Shown: positions 8,085 to 17,334 of the stretch, in pieces
Layout: each line of letters starts with the position of its first letter
How positions within the stretch are numbered: the first letter of the stretch is position 1
Origin: an uncultured Alphaproteobacteria bacterium
GTDB taxonomy: Bacteria; Pseudomonadota; Alphaproteobacteria; HIMB59
Assembly (NCBI GenBank): GCA_902616855.1
Contig: CACMUL010000011.1
Span: forward strand, 1 to 38,841
Direction of reading: 5' to 3'
DNA: 38,841 nt
The notes under the pieces: generated by a model
What the model saw: only the letters and a program-made list of their open reading frames with translations
What the model was told of the DNA's origin: nothing
The model's database searches: none
Position numbers and translations under genes: made by a program

Positions 8085-9863
8085 ACTGATAAAGAAATCT
8101 GAGAGAGTTTTAATATCATCAAAAGAACTATTCTTACCCTCATTACTTCTTAAAGTAAATGAGTCTGATTCAATCTCTTTCTCACCCATTACTAAAGAGT
8201 ATGGTATCTTTTTAGAAACAGAATTTCTTATTTTATAACCCAATTTGTTATCAGATCCATCAACAATTACTCTTACACCCAGTTTTTGAAGTTCCCCTTT
8301 AATTCGGTTACTATGATCAACAAATTTTTCGGACACAGGTAGAATTGCAAGTTGTATGGGCGTAACAAATAAAGGAAGCCAGCCATTAGTGTTTTCAAGA
8401 ATAATTGCTATAAACCTTTCTAGAGATCCGACAACTGCTCGGTGTATCATGATTGGAACTTGATTTTTGTCATCTTTGTCTTTGTATTTTGCACCCAATC
8501 TATCAGGGAGATTGAAGTCAATTTGTATCGTTCCACATTGCCATTCTCGACCCAGTGAGTCCTCTAATGTAAATTCTATTTTTGGGCCATAGAATGCCCC
8601 TTCACCCTCTAAAATATTAAATTCTTTGTTGTTGTCTTTTAAAACTTTTTTTAACTGATTTTCAGCATTGTCCCAGTTTTCTTGCGTACCAATACTTTTT
8701 TCTGGGCGAGTAGAAATATTATATTTTATTTTTTCAAATCCGAACTTTTTATACACTCTCTCAATTAATAGGGTTGTCTCATTACAAACATCATAAATTT
8801 GTTCTGCAGAACAAAATATGTGGGCATCATCTTGAGTAAAACCTCTGACCCTAAATAATCCATTTAGAGCTCCAGAGGGTTCGTATCTATGACACTTACC
8901 AAACTCCGAGTATCTAAGTGGTAAATCTTTGTAAGTTATTAGTTGAGAGTTAAATAAAACAATATGACATGGACAATTCATAGGTTTTAGTGCAAATGTC
9001 TTGTTGTCAGTTTCTGATGTGAACATATTTTCTTTAAAATTGTCCCAATGACCAGACTTTATCCAAAGCTCATTTGAAACTAGCTCAGGTGTTTTTACCT
9101 CAAAATAGTTAAGTTTTTGTTGCTCAGAGCGAATATATTTTTCAATATTTTGATACAATGTTAAGCCTTTATCTTTCCAAAATACATTCCCTGCTGATAA
9201 ATCAGTTAGAAGGAACAAACCCATATCAGTGCCTAATCTTCTATGATTTCTTTCTTTAGCCTCTTCTAAATTTTTTAAATAAACCCGAAGTTCTTTTTCA
9301 GAATACCAAGCGGTTGCATAAATTCTTTGAAGCATTTTGTTAGTGCTAATACCTCTCCAATAAGCCCCTGATACATTTGTTATTTTAAAGCTGGCATTAT
9401 AATCTTTTGTGCTTTTATGATGAGGGCCTTTACAAAGGTCAGTAAAATTTTTTTGCTCGTAAAGTGTTATTTCATCGGAATTATCTAAATTATTAATAAG
9501 TTCCAATTTATATTTATTATCCTTAAATATTTCTGATGCTTCTTTTTTAGTTACTGCCCTCTTTAAAAAGTCTCTTCCCTCTAAGAGAATTTCTTTCATT
9601 TTTTTTTCTATATTAGCTAAGTCATCATCTGATAGAGTGCTTTCCATATCAAAGTCATAATAAAAACCGTTCTTTATAAAAGGACCAATAGTTGGTTTAG
9701 CATTTGGGAAAAGAGTAATTACAGCTTCAGCCAAAATGTGAGCCATATCGTGGCGCATTATATTTAATGCATCATCAGATTTAGGTTTAATGGGAGTGCT
9801 ATTTTCAACTTCAGTATCCCAATAATTATTATTCGAGTCTTTATATGCTATTATATCGCTCAT
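8079..9863 (-). CDS. thrS: threonyl-tRNA synthetase lacking the TGS domain
   Basis: ThrRS charges tRNA-Thr and hydrolyses mischarged Ser-tRNA-Thr. The 594-aa protein enters the editing domain almost at once: RHDMAHILAEAV (the HxxxH editing site) begins near residue 37, followed by IGPFIKNGFYYD and DLCKGPHH. The class II core follows with GAYWRGISTNKMLQRIY, KPMNCPCHI (zinc cysteine), the motif 2 region RVRGFTQDDAHIFC (zinc histidine), STRPEKSIG, EGAFYGPKIEF and motif 3 HRAVVGSLERF; the anticodon-binding domain ends the protein. The N-terminal TGS domain of about 60 aa found in E. coli ThrRS is absent. It cannot lie upstream in frame, because a TAA occurs five codons before the ATG. It overlaps hisI by 4 nt. 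Confidence 0.95.
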   Translation of the reverse strand: MSDIIAYKDSNNNYWDTEVENSTPIKPKSDDALNIMRHDMAHILAEAVITLFPNAKPTIGPFIKNGFYYDFDMESTLSDDDLANIEKKMKEILLEGRDFLKRAVTKKEASEIFKDNKYKLELINNLDNSDEITLYEQKNFTDLCKGPHHKSTKDYNASFKITNVSGAYWRGISTNKMLQRIYATAWYSEKELRVYLKNLEEAKERNHRRLGTDMGLFLLTDLSAGNVFWKDKGLTLYQNIEKYIRSEQQKLNYFEVKTPELVSNELWIKSGHWDNFKENMFTSETDNKTFALKPMNCPCHIVLFNSQLITYKDLPLRYSEFGKCHRYEPSGALNGLFRVRGFTQDDAHIFCSAEQIYDVCNETTLLIERVYKKFGFEKIKYNISTRPEKSIGTQENWDNAENQLKKVLKDNNKEFNILEGEGAFYGPKIEFTLEDSLGREWQCGTIQIDFNLPDRLGAKYKDKDDKNQVPIMIHRAVVGSLERFIAIILENTNGWLPLFVTPIQLAILPVSEKFVDHSNRIKGELQKLGVRVIVDGSDNKLGYKIRNSVSKKIPYSLVMGEKEIESDSFTLRSNEGKNSSFDDIKTLSDFFISN

Positions 9864-10192
9864 AATTCTAATTTTTTATAAAAACAACTTTTTTTACCCG
9901 TATGACAAGCGCCAATTCCTTCAAGCTCTACTTCATAAATTAAAGCGTCACTGTCACAATCAGTATAAATATTAGTAATATTAAGTTTATTGCCAGAAGT
10001 TTCGCCTTTTAACCATAATTTTTTTTTACTTCTACTCCAAAAGTGAGCTTTTTTTGTTTTTACTGTCATTTCAATAGAATTTTTATTTGAATAGGCCATC
10101 ATAAGAATTTCATTAGTTGACTTCTCTTGAGCAATTGTAGGTATTAGCCCATCAGAATTAAAAACTAGTTGATTTATGTTGAAATTTTCCAA
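9860..10192 (-). CDS. hisI: phosphoribosyl-AMP cyclohydrolase HisI
   Basis: HisI opens the adenine ring of phosphoribosyl-AMP in the third step of histidine synthesis and needs Zn and Mg. The 110-aa protein has the family motifs: MMAYSNK, HFWSRSKKKLWLKGETSGN, the metal-binding DCDSDAL (Asp78, Asp80, Asp82 with Cys79 between) and GACHTGKKSCF (Cys96, His97, Cys103). It is a stand-alone cyclohydrolase, without the HisE domain fused in enterobacteria. The apparent start is TTG at 10192, because no in-frame ATG lies near the N-terminus. The other his genes are not in the window. Its stop overlaps the thrS start by 4 nt, so the two are co-translated. Confidence 0.93.
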   Translation of the reverse strand: MENFNINQLVFNSDGLIPTIAQEKSTNEILMMAYSNKNSIEMTVKTKKAHFWSRSKKKLWLKGETSGNKLNITNIYTDCDSDALIYEVELEGIGACHTGKKSCFYKKLEL

Positions 10193-10258
10193 TGTCTTGA
10201 TTTTTAATGATTTTTACTTTTATTAAAGTATTTTTCAATTATTAAAAGAATTTTTTCG

Positions 10259-11185
10259 ATGAATTATTATTTAGCACCAATGATGGGTTACACAGACTGC
10301 TATTTTAGAAGTTTAGTGGAAAACATTTATGGAAATAGTGTAACTACCTTTTCTGAAATGATAGTGGATAAAGCAATCATCCACAATGAGACTAAAACAA
10401 TAACCAAGCATTTTTTAAAAAATAATAAAAGCGCCATTCAAATTGCAGGCTCAGATCCTGAAGAAATTAAAAGAGCAATAAATATTTTAAATAAATTAGA
10501 TATTATTAAACATGTAAATTTTAATTTAGGTTGCCCAAGCTCTAGAGTCCAAGAAAATATGCTTGGTTTAGCTTTAACCCAAAAGTATGACTTAGTAAAA
10601 AAATGTTTATTTGAATTGATCAAATATAATAAAGATGTATCGGTAAAATGTAGACTTGGTTTAGGTATGAATGAGGATAAGAGTTATATTTTTGATTATC
10701 TTAAATTGTTTAATGAAATAGGAATTAAAAAAGTATTTATACATTGTAGAAATGGTGTTTTGAACTTAGATACCAAAAAAAATAGAACAATTCCAAAAAT
10801 TAATTACAATTTATTTTTAGAGTGTTGTAATCAATTTCCTGAAATGGAACTTATTCCTAATGGTGAGGTTAATGATTTAGAAACCTTTAAATTTTTTCAG
10901 TCAAAAAATATTACTCAATTTATGATTGGTAGGCAATTTGCGAAAGACGCTTTTTTTTTAGAAAAATTAGATCTTGAGAATGTCAAAAAGAAGACAGCTT
11001 CAATAATTAATACAATAAATGAATTAGAGAATTACAAATATTTAAATATTAATTTATTAAAAAAAAGTATATTCACTGCACTTAGTAACATATCAAATTC
11101 CAAAAAAGTAAAAAAAGAAATCTCAGTGATTAATAACTATAGTGGCTTACTAAATTATTTTGAGAGGAATGCCATTTGGAGTTAG
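10259..11185 (+). CDS. dusA: tRNA-dihydrouridine synthase, DusA-like
   Basis: Dus enzymes reduce uridines in the tRNA D-loop using FMN and NADPH; DusA acts at U20/U20a. The 308-aa protein starts with the FMN-binding YLAPMMGYTD, then FSEMIVDKAI, QIAGSDPEEI, and NFNLGCPSSRVQENMLG with the expected catalytic Cys92. VKCRLGLG, FIHCRNGVL, ENRTIP-like KKNRTIPKINY and PNGEVND (phosphate site) follow. The RVQ...G pattern after GCPS and the KxxRxIP segment are DusA-type. Where most DusA proteins have VHAR, this one has IHCR. The C-terminal helical domain is shortened. The stop overlaps the glnE start by 10 nt. Confidence 0.9.
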   Translation: MNYYLAPMMGYTDCYFRSLVENIYGNSVTTFSEMIVDKAIIHNETKTITKHFLKNNKSAIQIAGSDPEEIKRAINILNKLDIIKHVNFNLGCPSSRVQENMLGLALTQKYDLVKKCLFELIKYNKDVSVKCRLGLGMNEDKSYIFDYLKLFNEIGIKKVFIHCRNGVLNLDTKKNRTIPKINYNLFLECCNQFPEMELIPNGEVNDLETFKFFQSKNITQFMIGRQFAKDAFFLEKLDLENVKKKTASIINTINELENYKYLNINLLKKSIFTALSNISNSKKVKKEISVINNYSGLLNYFERNAIWS

Positions 11186-13500
11186 AGAGATTATATAAAT
11201 CTTCCACTTTCTTATCAAAATATGAATATCTTAATAATTCTTATGATGTTTCAAAGGTTGATGCTCAATTAATACTTAACCACTACAAAAGTAATATAAA
11301 AAAATATTCTAATTCCTCTACAACTAACTTTCTCAATATAAATACACTTAAAAATGAGCTTATTTATTTAATTTTTATATCAATTCATCAAAATTTAATT
11401 TCTCAGTCTAATGGATCAAGATTGTGGTCTGTTTTATGCAAAAAAATTTTAAGTAAAATCATTAATATCAATCTATACAGATCATTTAATAATAGTTTAA
11501 AAAAATATTATTTTATTTTAGGTATGGGTAAAATTGGAGTAAGAGATTTAAATTTTGCCTCTGATATCGATATAATCATATTCTATGACTCCAAAAATAG
11601 TCCTATTTCCCTCCAAGATTTTAATAAATCTATAAAGAAAACCATTAGTGAAATATCGAATATTTCTGAGACTTTTTTTCATAAAATAGATTTAAGGTTA
11701 CGACCAGATTTTGGTGATTCATTAATTATATCTGATATGGATCAAGCAATTAATTACTATACTTCAGTTGGCAGAAATTGGGAGAGATTAGCATTTCATA
11801 GATCAAGTTTTTTGTGTGGCGATATTCAAAAATATTTCTTATTTAAGGAAGCAATAAAAAGTTTTTTATTTAGAAGAACATTTGACTATTACGCTATAGA
11901 TGAAATTAAAAAGCTTTTTGCCTCCAGTAATACTGAACAAAAGCTAGATATAAAAAATTCTTATGGCTTTATTCGATCTTGTGAAAATATAATACATTTT
12001 AACCAACTTCTTTGGTCTGGAAAAATAAATTCTCTTAAAGAGAGTAATATTCATAAATTACTTATAAATTTAAAAAAACATGAAAATATAATTCCAAAAA
12101 ATGACTTAAAAAATATAACAGAGGCATATTATTACTTCCGTAAAATTGAGAATTATTTACACATAAAAAAGAATACTTTTCAGAATATAATTGACTCTAA
12201 TGAAACCTATTTAAATTTAGTATTAGATAACTTTTCAAAAAAATTAGAGAAGCATAAATTTGAAATTCAAACAATATATCAGCGTTTATTTTTCCCTAAA
12301 ATAAATAGAGAAAGTTTACGACGTGAAAAATTTAATGAGTCTAGCCAAAAAATTATTAATAGTCTTTTAAAACGAGCTGAGAACATCAATAGTTCAGAAA
12401 CAGTAAAAAATGATTATTTAGAGTCTATTTCAAGTCTCATAAATATTTTATCAACACATAATAAACGAGATGATCTAATTATAAAATTTGACTATTTAAT
12501 TAACTATTATAAGTCTGGAGTCCATTTAACTGCTTTATACAAATACAATAATAAAATTTTTTTAGAGTTAGCTTTCATATTTGAGAATTCTTCAAAATTA
12601 ACAAATCTTATTTACAAAAATCATTTTTTAATAGAGTCACTAGTCTATTTTTTTAATTATGGCATACCTACTTTTAAGCTGAGAGAATTTTCTGATAATT
12701 TTGATTTAGATTTAAAAAAATCAATTCAGGATATTTATGAAATTTTATTCCTTTTAGATTATTTGTTACTTTCAAAAAAAATAACAAATACTGACTTCCT
12801 CAAAAAACGAAATACCGCTGTAAGAAAGTTTATTTTTTATATTTTTGAACTAGTTAAAAATGAATACATTGTCAATAGAAGCAATATTTTCTCTGACTTA
12901 ACACCGATTTTATTTGGAAGTTACGGTGTCAAAATGGCTACGAATTTTTCCGATTTAGATATTTTTTTTATATATCAATCAAACAAAAATAATCACATAG
13001 ATAATATTAAAATTGTAAGGAGATTTTACTCGATAATGAAACAATATATTGATCCAAATATCCTAATAATTGATGATAGAAATAAACCTTTTGATAGAGA
13101 CTCTGATCAAGTCATTAATATTGAAAATTTCTTTTCATTTTATTCAAAGACTAGTGAGCCATTTCATAAATTGTCTTTTATGAAGGTATGTCTTTTAACA
13201 AATAATATAAAATTAGTTAAGTATTTTACAAAAATGAAAAATCAAATTATTTCAAACTTTTCTAAAATTGATAATGAATACTTTTTAAAAATAGTAGATA
13301 TAAAAAATCCTTTAAAAAATAATAAGGATCTTTTTCAACTCTTTAAAATTAAAGAAGACATCAACCACATAAATAATAAAGAGTTTTCATATCGTGACGA
13401 TATTAATTATTTAAGAGAGTTACTTATGTTTGAAAATCTAACTAGCAACCCGTCCAAAGTAGATAATAAAAAATATTTAGACAGGTTGCTTTTAATTTAG
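11176..13500 (+). CDS. glnE: glutamine synthetase adenylyltransferase GlnE, reduced form
   Basis: GlnE adds or removes AMP on glutamine synthetase, using two nucleotidyltransferase domains. The N-terminal adenylyl-removing domain is well kept: GMGKIGVRDLNFASDID (residues 116-132), DLRLRP (172-177) and GRNWERLAFHR (about 199-209). The C-terminal adenylyl-transfer domain has GSYGVKMATNFSDLDIFFIY (581-600, Asp593 and Asp595 kept), but the usual D-[LM/V]-RLRPSG motif is replaced by IDDRNKPFD (about 632-640) and the WE..A motif is not seen. Length is 774 aa against about 940 in E. coli. The start is a TTG preceded by GAGAGG; no in-frame ATG is possible upstream before a stop. Its stop is 1 nt from the opposing glnA stop. 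Identification is firm; full bifunctionality is doubtful. Confidence 0.88.
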   Translation: MELERLYKSSTFLSKYEYLNNSYDVSKVDAQLILNHYKSNIKKYSNSSTTNFLNINTLKNELIYLIFISIHQNLISQSNGSRLWSVLCKKILSKIININLYRSFNNSLKKYYFILGMGKIGVRDLNFASDIDIIIFYDSKNSPISLQDFNKSIKKTISEISNISETFFHKIDLRLRPDFGDSLIISDMDQAINYYTSVGRNWERLAFHRSSFLCGDIQKYFLFKEAIKSFLFRRTFDYYAIDEIKKLFASSNTEQKLDIKNSYGFIRSCENIIHFNQLLWSGKINSLKESNIHKLLINLKKHENIIPKNDLKNITEAYYYFRKIENYLHIKKNTFQNIIDSNETYLNLVLDNFSKKLEKHKFEIQTIYQRLFFPKINRESLRREKFNESSQKIINSLLKRAENINSSETVKNDYLESISSLINILSTHNKRDDLIIKFDYLINYYKSGVHLTALYKYNNKIFLELAFIFENSSKLTNLIYKNHFLIESLVYFFNYGIPTFKLREFSDNFDLDLKKSIQDIYEILFLLDYLLLSKKITNTDFLKKRNTAVRKFIFYIFELVKNEYIVNRSNIFSDLTPILFGSYGVKMATNFSDLDIFFIYQSNKNNHIDNIKIVRRFYSIMKQYIDPNILIIDDRNKPFDRDSDQVINIENFFSFYSKTSEPFHKLSFMKVCLLTNNIKLVKYFTKMKNQIISNFSKIDNEYFLKIVDIKNPLKNNKDLFQLFKIKEDINHINNKEFSYRDDINYLRELLMFENLTSNPSKVDNKKYLDRLLLI

Positions 13501-13501
13501 T

Positions 13502-14917
13502 TTAGTAATCGTAATACATGTCGAACTCTGCAGGTGTAACTAGCAGTTTATTTGGTTCGATTTCTTCTTCTCTTTTGTATTCGATATATGACTCGATTAA
13601 ATCTTTAGTAAACACATTACCCTCTAAAAGATAATCATGATTTGACTCAAGATTATTAATCGCTTCCTCAAGAGTACCAGGTACTTCCTTTACTTTAGAT
13701 TGCTCTTCAGGAGGTAAATCATAAAGATTTTTATCCATTGGTTCACCAGGATCAATTCTATTCTTAATTCCATCTAAACCTGCCATAAGCATAGCTGAAA
13801 ATGCTAAATAACCATTTGCAGTTGCATCTGGACATCTAAACTCAACTCTTTTTGCCTTAGGAGATGGTGAGTATGCGGGTATTCTACATATAGCACTTCT
13901 ATTTCTATTTGAGTATGCAAGCTTAACTGGAGCCTCATAACCTGGAACTAATCTCTTGTAAGAGTTAATAGTTGGATTTGTAAAAGCTAATAAAGATGGT
14001 GCGTGCTTAAGCAAACCACCAATATAAAATTTTGCCTCATCGCTAAGATTAGCATATCCACCTTCACCATAAAATACTGGTTTACCGTTTGACCAAATAC
14101 TTTGATGACAATGCATTCCTGAACCATTGTCGTTTGAAAGAGGTTTTGGCATAAAAGTAGCACTTAAACCATTACTTTTTGCTGTATTTCTTACAACGTA
14201 TTTATATTTTTGAAGATCATCGGCCATCTTAACCAATGTGTCGAATTTTAAATCAATTTCACATTGACCAGCAGTAGCAACTTCGTGGTGTTGCGCTTCA
14301 ACACTCATACCAATCGCAACCATGTGATTTACCATTTCTGATCTAACATCCTGCATAGTGTCATGAGGTGGGCATGGGAAGTATCCACCTTTATTTCTAA
14401 CTTTATAACCTAGATTTGGACCTTCGGATGTGCCTGTATTCCAAACGGCTTCACCGGAGTCAACAGAAAAAGAGGAGTGATGAGGGTGCGTGTTAATTTG
14501 AACGTTGTTGAAAAGAAAAAATTCAGCTTCTGGTCCAAAGAAAATACTATCACCAACTCCTGAGGTTTTAACGTATTCTTCTGCTTTTTTTGCAACGTAT
14601 CTTGGATCTTTATCGTACTTTTGCCCGGTAATTGGATCTTGAATATCACATATTAGAACTAGAGTAGGATCTGTAAAAAAAGGATCTACAAATGCAGTCT
14701 CAATATCTGGAATTAATATCATGTCACTAGCTTCAATTGACTGAAAACATCTAATTGAAGAGCCGTCGAAACCAATACCTTCTTCAAATACATCCATTTC
14801 AAATGTATTAATATGGTTTGAAAAGTGCTGCCATGTTCCTAAAGGATCAGTAAATCTAAAATCAATATACTTAATACCATTTTCATCGATCATTTTTTGT
14901 AATGATTTTTTGTCCAT
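13502..14917 (-). CDS. glnA: glutamine synthetase type I GlnA
   Basis: GlnA makes glutamine from glutamate, ammonia and ATP and forms a dodecamer in the cytoplasm. The 471-aa protein has the expected motifs: FDGSSIRCFQ (50-59), FFGPEAEFFLF (metal site, 126-136), VEAQHHEVATAGQ (207-218), NGSGMHCHQS (264-273), NRSAICRIP and RVEFRCPD (357-364). The adenylylation loop MDKNLYDLPPEE is intact, with the target tyrosine at Tyr399, equivalent to Tyr397 of E. coli. Regulation by a GlnE-type enzyme is therefore expected. A strong AGGAGG Shine-Dalgarno lies 7 nt before the ATG. It is transcribed behind glnB with a 40-nt gap. Confidence 0.97.
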   Translation of the reverse strand: MDKKSLQKMIDENGIKYIDFRFTDPLGTWQHFSNHINTFEMDVFEEGIGFDGSSIRCFQSIEASDMILIPDIETAFVDPFFTDPTLVLICDIQDPITGQKYDKDPRYVAKKAEEYVKTSGVGDSIFFGPEAEFFLFNNVQINTHPHHSSFSVDSGEAVWNTGTSEGPNLGYKVRNKGGYFPCPPHDTMQDVRSEMVNHMVAIGMSVEAQHHEVATAGQCEIDLKFDTLVKMADDLQKYKYVVRNTAKSNGLSATFMPKPLSNDNGSGMHCHQSIWSNGKPVFYGEGGYANLSDEAKFYIGGLLKHAPSLLAFTNPTINSYKRLVPGYEAPVKLAYSNRNRSAICRIPAYSPSPKAKRVEFRCPDATANGYLAFSAMLMAGLDGIKNRIDPGEPMDKNLYDLPPEEQSKVKEVPGTLEEAINNLESNHDYLLEGNVFTKDLIESYIEYKREEEIEPNKLLVTPAEFDMYYDY

Positions 14918-14924
14918 CTAATAA

Positions 14925-14930
14925 CCTCCT
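14925..14930 (-). promoter_or_regulatory. strong ribosome binding site of glnA
   Basis: On the minus strand AGGAGG lies 7 nt before the glnA ATG (14917). Few genes in this window have a full consensus Shine-Dalgarno, so glnA and hupB stand out, in keeping with high expression. Confidence 0.8.
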
Positions 14931-14957
14931 GAGTTGTTAACTTGGTTTGTGTAAAAA

Positions 14958-15356
<399 letters not shown>

Positions 15357-15361
15357 TTTTT

Positions 15362-15439
15362 GGCGGGTGTAGCTCAGTTGGTTAGAGCGCCGGTTTGTGG
15401 TACCGGAGGTCGGGGGTTCAAGTCCCCTTACTCGCCCCA
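15362..15439 (+). tRNA. tRNA-His (anticodon GTG)
   Basis: A complete cloverleaf can be drawn. It has an encoded extra G at position -1 paired with C73, acceptor GCGGGTG with TACTCGC, and D-arm GCTC...GAGC. The anticodon stem CCGGT/ACCGG carries GTG, and the T-arm has GTTCAAG. The CCA end is encoded (15437-15439). The templated G-1:C73 pair is the classical histidine identity element. Confidence 0.96.
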
Positions 15440-15445
15440 ATTTGT

Positions 15446-15527
15446 GCGCCAGTGGCGGAATGGTAGACGCGCTGGTCTTAGGAACCAGTGGGCAACCGTG
15501 GGGGTTCGAGTCCCTCCTGGCGCACCA
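15446..15527 (+). tRNA. tRNA-Leu (anticodon TAG)
   Basis: The acceptor GCGCCAG pairs with CTGGCGC, the discriminator is A and CCA is encoded. The anticodon stem CTGGT/ACCAG holds the loop CTTAGGA, giving anticodon TAG, which reads CUN codons. A short variable arm and a GTTCGAG T-loop are present. It lies 6 nt after tRNA-His and only 13 nt before the tig ATG, so all three are probably on one primary transcript. Confidence 0.95.
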
Positions 15528-15540
15528 GAATACAAGTAAT

Positions 15541-16767
15541 ATGGATTATAAAAACATAGAAAAAAAAAGTTACAAATCATCTTTTGAGGTATCTTTAGAT
15601 CAAAGCGCTATTGCTAAAATTATCGATGAAAAAATATCAGAAAAGCAACCCACTTTTGAAATTGCAGGTTTTAGAAAGGGCAAAGTACCGGTAAGCATCA
15701 TAAAGTCTAAAATTGGTCTTCAAATTGAAAACGAGGTATTAAATGAAGAGGTATCAAAAAATATAAATAAAATTAGTGAGGATGAAAAAATACAATCCCT
15801 TATACAACCTGATGTTAATTTTAAAGATAATTATAATTTTACCTTGGCTTTTTATTTAAAACCCGAAATTAAAATGGATGAGTTAAAAACAAGTGAAATA
15901 GAGAAAGTTACATCAGAGGTAACAAAAAAAGATATTGATGATTTTAGAGAAAAAGTAAGAAAAGATTACTATTCATTAGAGAGTATAGATATATCAGATG
16001 AAAATTCCGTTATAGATTTTGAAATATTAAATTATGAAGATGAACAAAAAAAATTATTTTCTCAAAAAGAGGTAAGAGTAGACTTAAACACCCAAACTAA
16101 AGAAGAAGTATTTTTAGACTTAAAAAAAGCTCTTTTAAAAATTAAAAATAAATCTGACATAAATTTTTCTACAAAAGGAATAAAGATAAACGCTCAAATC
16201 AAAGATATAAATAAAAAGATCTATCCCAAGAATGATGACGAGTTGATTAAGATTTTAAAATTAAAATCTACTAAAGAATTAAATGACAAAATTGATAATA
16301 AACTCAATGAGGATATGAATTATCTTCAAAAAGAGTTTTTTATTGAAGATCTACTTAAAGTTCTATTACAAAAGAAAAAGATTGACATCAACGCGGAGGT
16401 TGTAAATCTTGAACTTAAAAGAAAATATCAAATTGATCTATCTAAAATGAAAGATGAGCACAAAGAAAGAATTGATAGTTTAAAAAAACTCACAAGTGAG
16501 AATATTCAAAAAGACGTTCTTTTTTCTGAATTAGTAAAATTTTTAAATGTAAAAGTTGAGCAGAAAGAACTCCAAGAGTATATTCAAAAATATTATGGTG
16601 AAAAAATTGATCAAAGAACGGCAGAAGCTGCTTATGGTACTCTTCTTAGAAATAAAATAGCAGATGAGTCTATGAAAACTTTTAAAATTAAAGAAACTAA
16701 GTTAAGCTTAGAAGAGCTTATGAAAAAAGGATCTCAAAATCATGAATCTAGTACCCATAGTCATTGA
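15541..16767 (+). CDS. tig: trigger factor chaperone
   Basis: Trigger factor binds ribosomal protein L23 at the exit tunnel and shields nascent chains. The 408-aa protein has the ribosome-binding signature GFRKGKVP at residues 43-50 in the N-terminal domain, and the long helical C-terminal arms from about residue 235 on ([18 protein letters not shown] and onward). The middle region (about 140-230), normally an FKBP-type PPIase, has the length of a domain but lacks the usual GSGxFIPGFE and FPxxY elements, so PPIase activity is unlikely. The tail ends in a His/Ser-rich NHESSTHSH. The ATG at 15541 is the start; the frame stays open upstream only because it runs through the two tRNA genes. It overlaps clpP by 26 nt. 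Confidence 0.93.
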   Translation: MDYKNIEKKSYKSSFEVSLDQSAIAKIIDEKISEKQPTFEIAGFRKGKVPVSIIKSKIGLQIENEVLNEEVSKNINKISEDEKIQSLIQPDVNFKDNYNFTLAFYLKPEIKMDELKTSEIEKVTSEVTKKDIDDFREKVRKDYYSLESIDISDENSVIDFEILNYEDEQKKLFSQKEVRVDLNTQTKEEVFLDLKKALLKIKNKSDINFSTKGIKINAQIKDINKKIYPKNDDELIKILKLKSTKELNDKIDNKLNEDMNYLQKEFFIEDLLKVLLQKKKIDINAEVVNLELKRKYQIDLSKMKDEHKERIDSLKKLTSENIQKDVLFSELVKFLNVKVEQKELQEYIQKYYGEKIDQRTAEAAYGTLLRNKIADESMKTFKIKETKLSLEELMKKGSQNHESSTHSH

Positions 16768-17332
16768 ACAATCAGGAAAAGGGGAGAGATCTTTTGATAT
16801 TTTCTCCAGACTGCTTAGAGAAAGAATTATATTTTTAACAGGTGCTATCAATGATGAAACTGCCTCTTTGATATGCGCTCAACTTTTATTTTTAGAGTCT
16901 GAAAATCCTGAAGAACCAATTAATCTTTATATTAACTCACCTGGTGGTCTGGTCACAGCTGGATTGGCGATGTATGACACTATGCAGTATATTAAATGCC
17001 CTGTTCATACTGTTTGTATTGGTCAAGCTGCCTCTGCGGGTTCATTAATACTCGCTGCAGGAAAAGAGGGCAACAGGTATGCCTTACCACACTCTAAAAT
17101 AATGATTCATCAACCATCTGGTGGTTTTTCAGGACAAGCAAGTGATATTAAAATTCATGCCGAAGAGATATTAAAGACAAAAAAAAGACTCAATGAAATA
17201 TATCAAAAGCATACCAAAATAAGCATTGGTGAAATAGAAAAGGCAATGGAAAGAGATAGATTCTTTGACCCTGAAGAGGCGCAAAAATTTGGTTTGATAG
17301 ATAAAGTAATTACTACTAGAATTGAAAAATAA
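16742..17332 (+). CDS. clpP: ATP-dependent Clp protease proteolytic subunit
   Basis: ClpP is the tetradecameric serine protease that degrades substrates unfolded by ClpX or ClpA. The 196-aa protein has the full catalytic triad: Ser98 in GQAASAGSL, His123 in MIHQPSGG and Asp172 in the [11 protein letters not shown] segment. The N-terminal [20 protein letters not shown] is the typical mature-like start with the axial loop, which supports the ATG at 16742 although it overlaps tig by 26 nt. clpX follows after 2 nt, the classic tig-clpP-clpX order. Confidence 0.97.
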   Translation: MNLVPIVIEQSGKGERSFDIFSRLLRERIIFLTGAINDETASLICAQLLFLESENPEEPINLYINSPGGLVTAGLAMYDTMQYIKCPVHTVCIGQAASAGSLILAAGKEGNRYALPHSKIMIHQPSGGFSGQASDIKIHAEEILKTKKRLNEIYQKHTKISIGEIEKAMERDRFFDPEEAQKFGLIDKVITTRIEK

Positions 17333-17334
17333 AA

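Noticed and set aside
15397-15540. An N-terminal extension of tig, open in the same frame
   Set aside because: The extension runs through most of tRNA-His and all of tRNA-Leu. The trigger factor family similarity starts at the ATG at 15541.
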